64,000 nucleotides of DNA from Narthecium ossifragum (lineage: Eukaryota; Streptophyta; Magnoliopsida; Dioscoreales; Nartheciaceae), in NCBI GenBank assembly GCA_963920575.1, contig OY986972.1:19814083-19878082 (forward strand), written 5' to 3'. The position numbers and the translations under genes were made by a program. The notes under the pieces were generated by a model. It saw nothing but the letters and a program-made list of their open reading frames with translations, made no database searches and was not told the origin of the DNA. Below are positions 58,775 through 64,000 of the stretch, in pieces. Position 1 is the stretch's first letter. Every line of letters starts with the position of its first letter.

Positions 58775-61700
58775 TCAAACTGTGTTCTTCTTCCCTGTCC
58801 CCGTCCTCAAAACACTAGAAGAAGCACGCCGGAGGAGATCAGAAACTTGCCGGGAAGTAGGCCGCTCTGCTGGAGCCATCTTCGTGCACTGCAGTGCGAT
58901 CTCCAACACTTCAAACATTGAAAACTCCTCATTCGGTGCAGCCGGCATCAGAGCAGAGTCTAGCAGTTCCTGTCGTTCTGGAGCTGCTGATATGATCCGC
59001 AACTGCACCCACCTCACCATGTCCATGTCCCCGCCGAAGGTCCTGTCCGTCGGCATCAGCCCTGTCACCAGCTCCATCAACACAATTCCGATGCTGTACA
59101 CATCACTCTTCTCCGTCGCCGTCAAAGAATAAGCATACTCTGCACAAGTTGCCACACAGTGCTCAGTAAACTTGTTATGCTAGTCTGAAGTGTATTGAAA
59201 CTATAAAAAGTTCAAGTAAAACAGATTTCATTTCAGCAGACTAGAAGTAGTAGTTGCAGATGTTCATGTTTGTTCATACCTGGAGCAATGTAGCCATAGG
59301 ATCCGGCAAACAAAGAGCCAGACTCGGTGTATCCAGCGGAGTCAGCTCTATGGTTCTCGGCGATCGACTTCGCCAAGCCAAAATCACCAAGATGCGCCTC
59401 CATGTCACCGTCGAGCAGCACATTGCTGGTCTTGATGTCTCTGTGAATGATCCTCGGCACGCAGTCATGGTGCAGATACTCAACTCCCTTGGCGAGGCCG
59501 AGGGCGATCTTCAGCCGCGCATCCCAGCCGAGCTCTTTCTTCTTCTTCTGATTCACCTGCGGCTTATGCAACCAATCCCAGACGCTGCCGTTCTCCATGT
59601 ACTCATACACCAACAAGTTCACACTGTTGGCGCTGGTGATGAATCCCAGCAGCTTCACCAGATGCCGGTGCCTAATCCGGCCGAGAGTCTTCACCTCCCT
59701 GGCGAAGCTCTTGTCGAGCAAGAAGATATTGCTCTCCCTGTGAGCAGCAATCTTCTTCACCGCCACGGTCTCGCCTGTAGGCAATTCGGCTTTGTAGACA
59801 GTCCCGGCACCACCGGAGCCGATCTTGTACTCATCGCTGAGGCTGTTTGTGGCTTTCATCAAGGCTTCCCATCTGAATTCTCGCTTCATGGAGCCTTTCA
59901 TGATCAACTGGCGGTTCGTCTGTGACGAACTTGATGAATAGGCGCAGTTTATTTCGCTTGTTCTTCTCATCGATCGCCTTCTGAGACAAAAGGCAATGGC
60001 GATGATGAAGAGGAGGATCGCCAATGTCACTGATGCAGAGAGCAATGCAACAGAAGCAGTGCTGAGGCTCGAGCCCCGATGAACAGTCTCGGGGCTGAAG
60101 CATGGCTGCAGGGGAACTCCACAGAGAGCAAGGTTGGCGGCGAAGGACTGCGACGGCCACCGGGAGAACTCTTTGCCCAATTCACCTTGTAGCTTGTTAT
60201 GAGAGAGATCAAGCCTTACCAAGCTGCTCATCTCTCCGATTTGCCGAGGGACATCGCCGGTGAGCGAGTTGTGTGACAGATTCAGCTCTTCGAGCATCGA
60301 AAGCGACTCGAGAGAAGATGGTATCTCCCCAATGAGGTTGTTGTAGCTGAGGTCTAGTGCGCTCTGCAAGCCCTGCAATTGTCCGAGCTCCGGTGGTATC
60401 TTGCCAGAAAACAAATTCTCCGAAAGCCGGAGCTCATAGAGGTTACTTAGCTTACCGATGGAAGCCGGAATCGGCCCGGAGAACTTGTTTCGAGCAAGGT
60501 TTAGAACATTGAGAGAAACAAGATTGCCAATTTGATAAGGTAGTGTGCCATTTAGCTCATTACCATCAAGAGAGAGTGTCAAGAGGTTAGTACAATAGAA
60601 GAGCTCCATAGGAAGAGGACCTGAGAAGCCATTAGAGGAGAGCTTCAGCTCGCCCAGCTTCGGCAAACCTCCAACCCAGCCCGGTATGGCTCCAGTGAGA
60701 CGGTTGCCATTGAGATCGATGTGTGCGAGCTTGCTGCATGAAGCCAACTCCTCGGGTACTTCCCCAGTGAGCGAATTGCCGGAGAGGTCGAGAAGAGAGA
60801 GCTCGTTGATATCTCCGAGCATCGTAGGAATGCCGCCGACCAACCGATTGCCCCCGAGCCGAATTCTTTCGAGCATCGCCGAGTTGCCCAATTGTGGAGG
60901 GATCTCCAGGTTGAATGAATTGTTAGTGACATCGAAAGAGAGGAGCGAACTCGATCCGCACAGTGGAAGAATGCTTCCATTGAATCTGTTATTGGATAAG
61001 TTCACTCTAGTAATGTTCACACAATTGAACATCTCATCAGGAATGCTACCTTCAAGAGAATTGTTATACAGCATGAACTGCTCGAGGGACTCCAAGAAGC
61101 CGAGGGTCGCCGGAATCCTGCCGGAAAGTTGGTTGTCGGCCAAATCGAGAATCGCAAGTTGCCGGCAATTCCCCAACGTCGCCGGAATCTCCCCGGACAA
61201 TCCATTCCCTCTGAGATGCAAGAAATTCAGATTCTCCAACCTTCCCAGACTGATCGGAATGCTCCCGGAAAACTGGTTTCCGAAGAAATCAATCATTTGC
61301 AAGCTCGAACAGTTTCCGATCGCCATCGGAATCTCACCGGACAACTGGTTCTCGTACAAATACAGGATCTCCAGCTTATCCAGCCTCCCAATCTCCTCCG
61401 GTATCGAACCATGCAATGCGTTGTGATAAAGAGTCAATGTCTGCAGATTAGTAAGGTTGCCGAAGCTGCGAGGGATCTCGCCGGAGAAGCTGTTGTTGTT
61501 GAGCAAAAGATCAGTGAGGTTCGAGAGCTCGCCGAGCCCGGCCGGAATCGTGCCGCTGAAGCTATTGTTAGCCAAATCCAATTGCAACAATGTTTGGCAT
61601 TGCAACAGACCAATTGGGATCTCTCCGGTGAGATTGTTAGTAGAAACTAGCAAGTGTTCTAAGCTTGTAAGATTGGCACATAGGTTCTCCGGTAAAGGCC

Positions 61701-62697
61701 CGGACATCTTGTTCTGAGATAGAACTATGAACACTGAGCTAGTTAACTCACCGAGTTCAGGCGGGATCTCTCCGGTGAGCTCGTTCATGGATAAATCGAG
61801 AGTTTGGAGACTACCCAATTGGCCCAGAGATCTTGGGATGCTTCCTACGAGCTGGTTTGCCATGAGATTGAGATAGGTGAGCTGATTCAACTCACCGAGT
61901 TGACTCGGGATTTCTCCTGTTAACGAGTTGTTTCCCAGGTTGAGAACTTGTAGCCCACTCAGCCCACCGAGTTCCGTCGGGATTTTGCCGGTGAGCAGGT
62001 TGTTGGACAGGGTGAGTACGTTGAGTCCCGAGCACTGCCCGAGTTCCGGCGGAATCGGTCCCTGGAGCTGGTTATGCTGGAGAACAAGGCTCTGGAGCTG
62101 GGTCAGCTCGCCGAGTCGACTGGGTATCACGCCGGAGAGATTGCACGAGGCCAGTCCGAGCACGGCGATGCTCTGGAGATTCCCGAACGAGTCGGGAATC
62201 GGCCCGGAGATCCCCGGGTTGTCGCCGAGTCGCATGACTCGGAGGCCGCTGAGCGAGCCGAGCGAGTCAGGGATCGGGCCAGACAAGTCATTAGAATACA
62301 GAAGCAGAGCAGCCAAAGACGAAAGCTTCGCCAAGCTGGCAGGAATGGCTCCACTGAGTAGGTTGGAAGAGAGGTCCAGCGTGACGAGGCCACCGAGTCG
62401 ACTCAGCGAGCCGGAGATCGTCCCGGCCAGCGACGACGACGAGAGATTCATACCCACCACCGCCACCTCGCCGGAAGTAGAATCACAAGAAACACCATTC
62501 CACGTACAAACATTTGTCTTCTCCAAAGACCAATCTTTGAGAACTCCATAAGGGTCATCCGTGAATGAATCCTTGATCTCCAAAAGGATGGCAGCAGCAG
62601 CGCTGCTAGCATCTGTCTGGATCTCCGAAGCACCAGAAGAAGCCAAACTCAAGCAGACAACAACCAGAGCAAGAAAGATACCACCATAGTTAGCCAT
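58775..62697 (-). CDS. LRR receptor-like serine/threonine kinase, GSO1/GSO2-like, 1260 aa
   Basis: Two exons (62697-59280 and 59139-58775) with one GT-AG intron in the kinase domain (APG|AG gives APE). The protein has a signal peptide (MANYGGIFLALVVVCLSLAS), an LRR N-terminal cap (DWSLEKTNVCTWNGVSC), about 30 LRRs of the LxGxIPxxLGxLxxL type, a C-terminal cap, a transmembrane helix at about residues 882-905 and a kinase. The Gly loop (IGSGGAGTVYKAE, about 957), VAVKK Lys (about 977), HRDIKTSN (about 1082), DFGLAK (about 1109) and APE are all intact, so it should be an active RD kinase. Length and layout match GSO1/SGN3 and GSO2. In Arabidopsis these perceive CIF and TWS1 sulfated peptides at the plasma membrane and control Casparian-strip sealing and embryo cuticle integrity. 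Whether this is the GSO1 or GSO2 orthologue cannot be told here. Third positions are GC-rich compared with the surrounding DNA. Confidence 0.95.
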
Positions 62698-62890
62698 CTC
62701 ACACTAGAGAACTTGTTCAACTAAAGGAGCAGAAGAACAATAAGGAGAAGGATAACTAGAGAGAGATGTTTTAGAGAGCTCTGTGGTGATCTGTTGGGAA
62801 GACGCGTATAGAGAAAGAGCGGGGGGGCTGTGTCTGCATGCATGCATGGCATGGGAGGAGGTGGGTGGCAGCCTCGGTAAGCGGAGAGGT

Positions 62891-63067
62891 GGCTTAAAGA
62901 GGTGGGGGGGAGGACTGTGTCAGGATAGCTCAGCAAATGCCATTAATGATGCCATGCATGCTAACTTGGTCTTCAAACAAGGCTTAAAGAGGTGAGGGGG
63001 ACTGTGTCAGTGTAGCTCAGCAAATGCCATTAATGATGCCATGCATGCTAACCTGGTCTTCAAACAA
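62891..63067. repeat. 90-bp tandem duplication upstream of the receptor kinase
   Basis: GGCTTAAAGAGGTG…CTCAGCAAATGCCATTAATGATGCCATGCATGCTAAC…CTTCAAACAA occurs at 62891 and again at 62981. The copies differ by a few substitutions and a 3-bp length change. Confidence 0.9.
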
Positions 63068-63363
63068 AACACCTTGGTTGCTAAAAATGGTGGAGGAGAG
63101 ATGGAGGGAGAGAGAAAGGAGGAAAGATATGGGGGTGTTTAGAGAGAGATACAGTGGTTGGGACTTGGGAGATGGTTCTAGAGAGAGAAAGCTTGAGAGT
63201 GTGTGTGGAGTGGGTCTGAAGGAGAGCTGTTGGATTGCTTCTTTTGTGAAACAGTGACCTGGTACTGATGTTTAGTTTGCTATTTGGGGGAGGAAAAGCT
63301 GCAACTACTCTGGCCTGAGAGAAAGAGGTTGATGGAGTTAGGAATGAGATTGGGTGGCATTTG

Positions 63364-63364
<1 letters not shown>

Positions 63365-63414
<50 letters not shown>
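63365..63414. repeat. (TA)25 microsatellite
   Basis: Uninterrupted TA dinucleotides over 50 bases. Confidence 0.97.
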
Positions 63415-63416
<2 letters not shown>

Positions 63417-64000
63417 AAGATCACATCATAGGGGTTAGGGGTCTGAGGTGGAGCAGGAGAATTGAATTCAATATGATCTATTTTTGTAGAATAATGTAAT
63501 CCAATTTGCTTTTTATTGCTAGCTAGTTATAATGTTGCCAATTGCCAATCAATTGCCAATTATGTTTGGATGAAGTTTATGATGAGACCATTGTTGAATT
63601 GTATATGGTTTGCAACAAAATGATGAGTTGGTGATGATTGACTAATAAATAGCATGAGTTTTGGATCGTTGTACTTTCTTTAGTGATTTGTACCTGGACT
63701 TTGGTTGGATCATGTCAAATGACTTTTGAAGATTTAATTTGCATGTGTGAAACAAACCATGTTTGAAGGAAAATCAATGTGTATGTAAAAAGCGTGCATG
63801 CATGTCAACTTCAGCATGGATCAATCAAGGTTGGCCTAATCTCTTTATAGATCATAAATTAATCCAATTTGGAAGATCTCACGTAGAATTTGGGTGCAGG
63901 GAATTAAGTACCCTGTACATGATGTTTTTATCCTCGGATATATGAATTATGTTAATTAGAAGGTAATACAAGTACTCAGCTTATGTTCTCAACAATGAGC

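Larger units (their letters stand above)
62698..64000 (-). promoter_or_regulatory. Upstream region of the receptor kinase gene
   Basis: Contains GA-rich leader sequence (62700-62780), a 90-bp tandem duplication (62891-63067), GAGAGA blocks (63095-63190) and a (TA)25 tract (63365-63414). Beyond 63415 it is plain AT-rich DNA. No other gene is seen. Confidence 0.5.

Noticed and set aside
60686..62551. Long plus-strand frames opposite the receptor kinase
   Set aside because: Antisense shadows of the LRR repeats in a GC-rich exon.
1..64000. tRNA, rRNA, miRNA-precursor and CRISPR signals
   Set aside because: Only SINE-like A/B boxes and LTR primer sites resemble tRNA sequence. No cloverleaf, rRNA block, known plant miRNA sequence or spaced repeat array was recognised by eye.

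Overview
This is plant nuclear DNA, almost certainly from an angiosperm. The evidence is spliced genes with GT-AG introns encoding an R2R3-MYB factor, a homeobox-DDT chromatin protein and a GSO1-type leucine-rich-repeat receptor kinase. The spaces between them are filled with LTR retrotransposons, a Helitron, a MITE and an endogenous caulimovirus-like insertion. I cannot name the species. There are no prokaryotic operons, rRNA genes, convincing tRNA genes or CRISPR arrays.

Layout. 1-9212 is a nested stack of Ty3/gypsy elements. Element C (minus) keeps its 5' LTR and a gag-like reading frame. Element B (minus) is inserted in that frame. The 3' end of element A (plus) abuts the leader of B. A chromovirus-type solo LTR with a perfect 5-bp target duplication sits inside LTR C. 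9213-16036 has no convincing gene and holds microsatellites and a degraded GC-rich repeat. An R2R3-MYB gene lies at 16037-17247 (+). A two-exon gene for a 126-residue membrane protein spans 19604-24536 (+) with a 4.55-kb intron. A Helitron occupies 25707-29534 (-). Exon-like fragments of an unidentified gene lie at 30560-31741 (-). A 16-exon homeobox-DDT (RLT3-like) gene runs from about 43140 to 32318 (-).

43510-53329 is a second nest: a PIF/Harbinger-like MITE split by an endogenous pararetrovirus (minus, broken by stops and frameshifts), itself split by two solo LTRs with perfect 5-bp target duplications. The upstream end of the viral insertion is head-to-head, with two oppositely oriented tRNA-iMet primer sites at the ends of near-identical inverted arms. 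53575-58156 (+) is a three-exon gene for an 81-residue protein whose last coding exon is 17 nt including the stop. 58775-62697 (-) is the GSO1-like receptor kinase, convergent with it. 62698-64000 is its upstream region, with a 90-bp tandem duplication and a (TA)n tract.

The host genes have no evident shared pathway. Cell-wall transcription (MYB), ISWI-associated chromatin remodelling (RLT-like), a probable organelle membrane protein and a peptide-receptor kinase are simply neighbours. The most unusual signals are (i) arrays of the GATCGATC palindrome joined by hairpin-forming spacers in two apparently unrelated LTR families, and (ii) the head-to-head pararetrovirus inside a MITE. All family names come from reading motifs without database searches.
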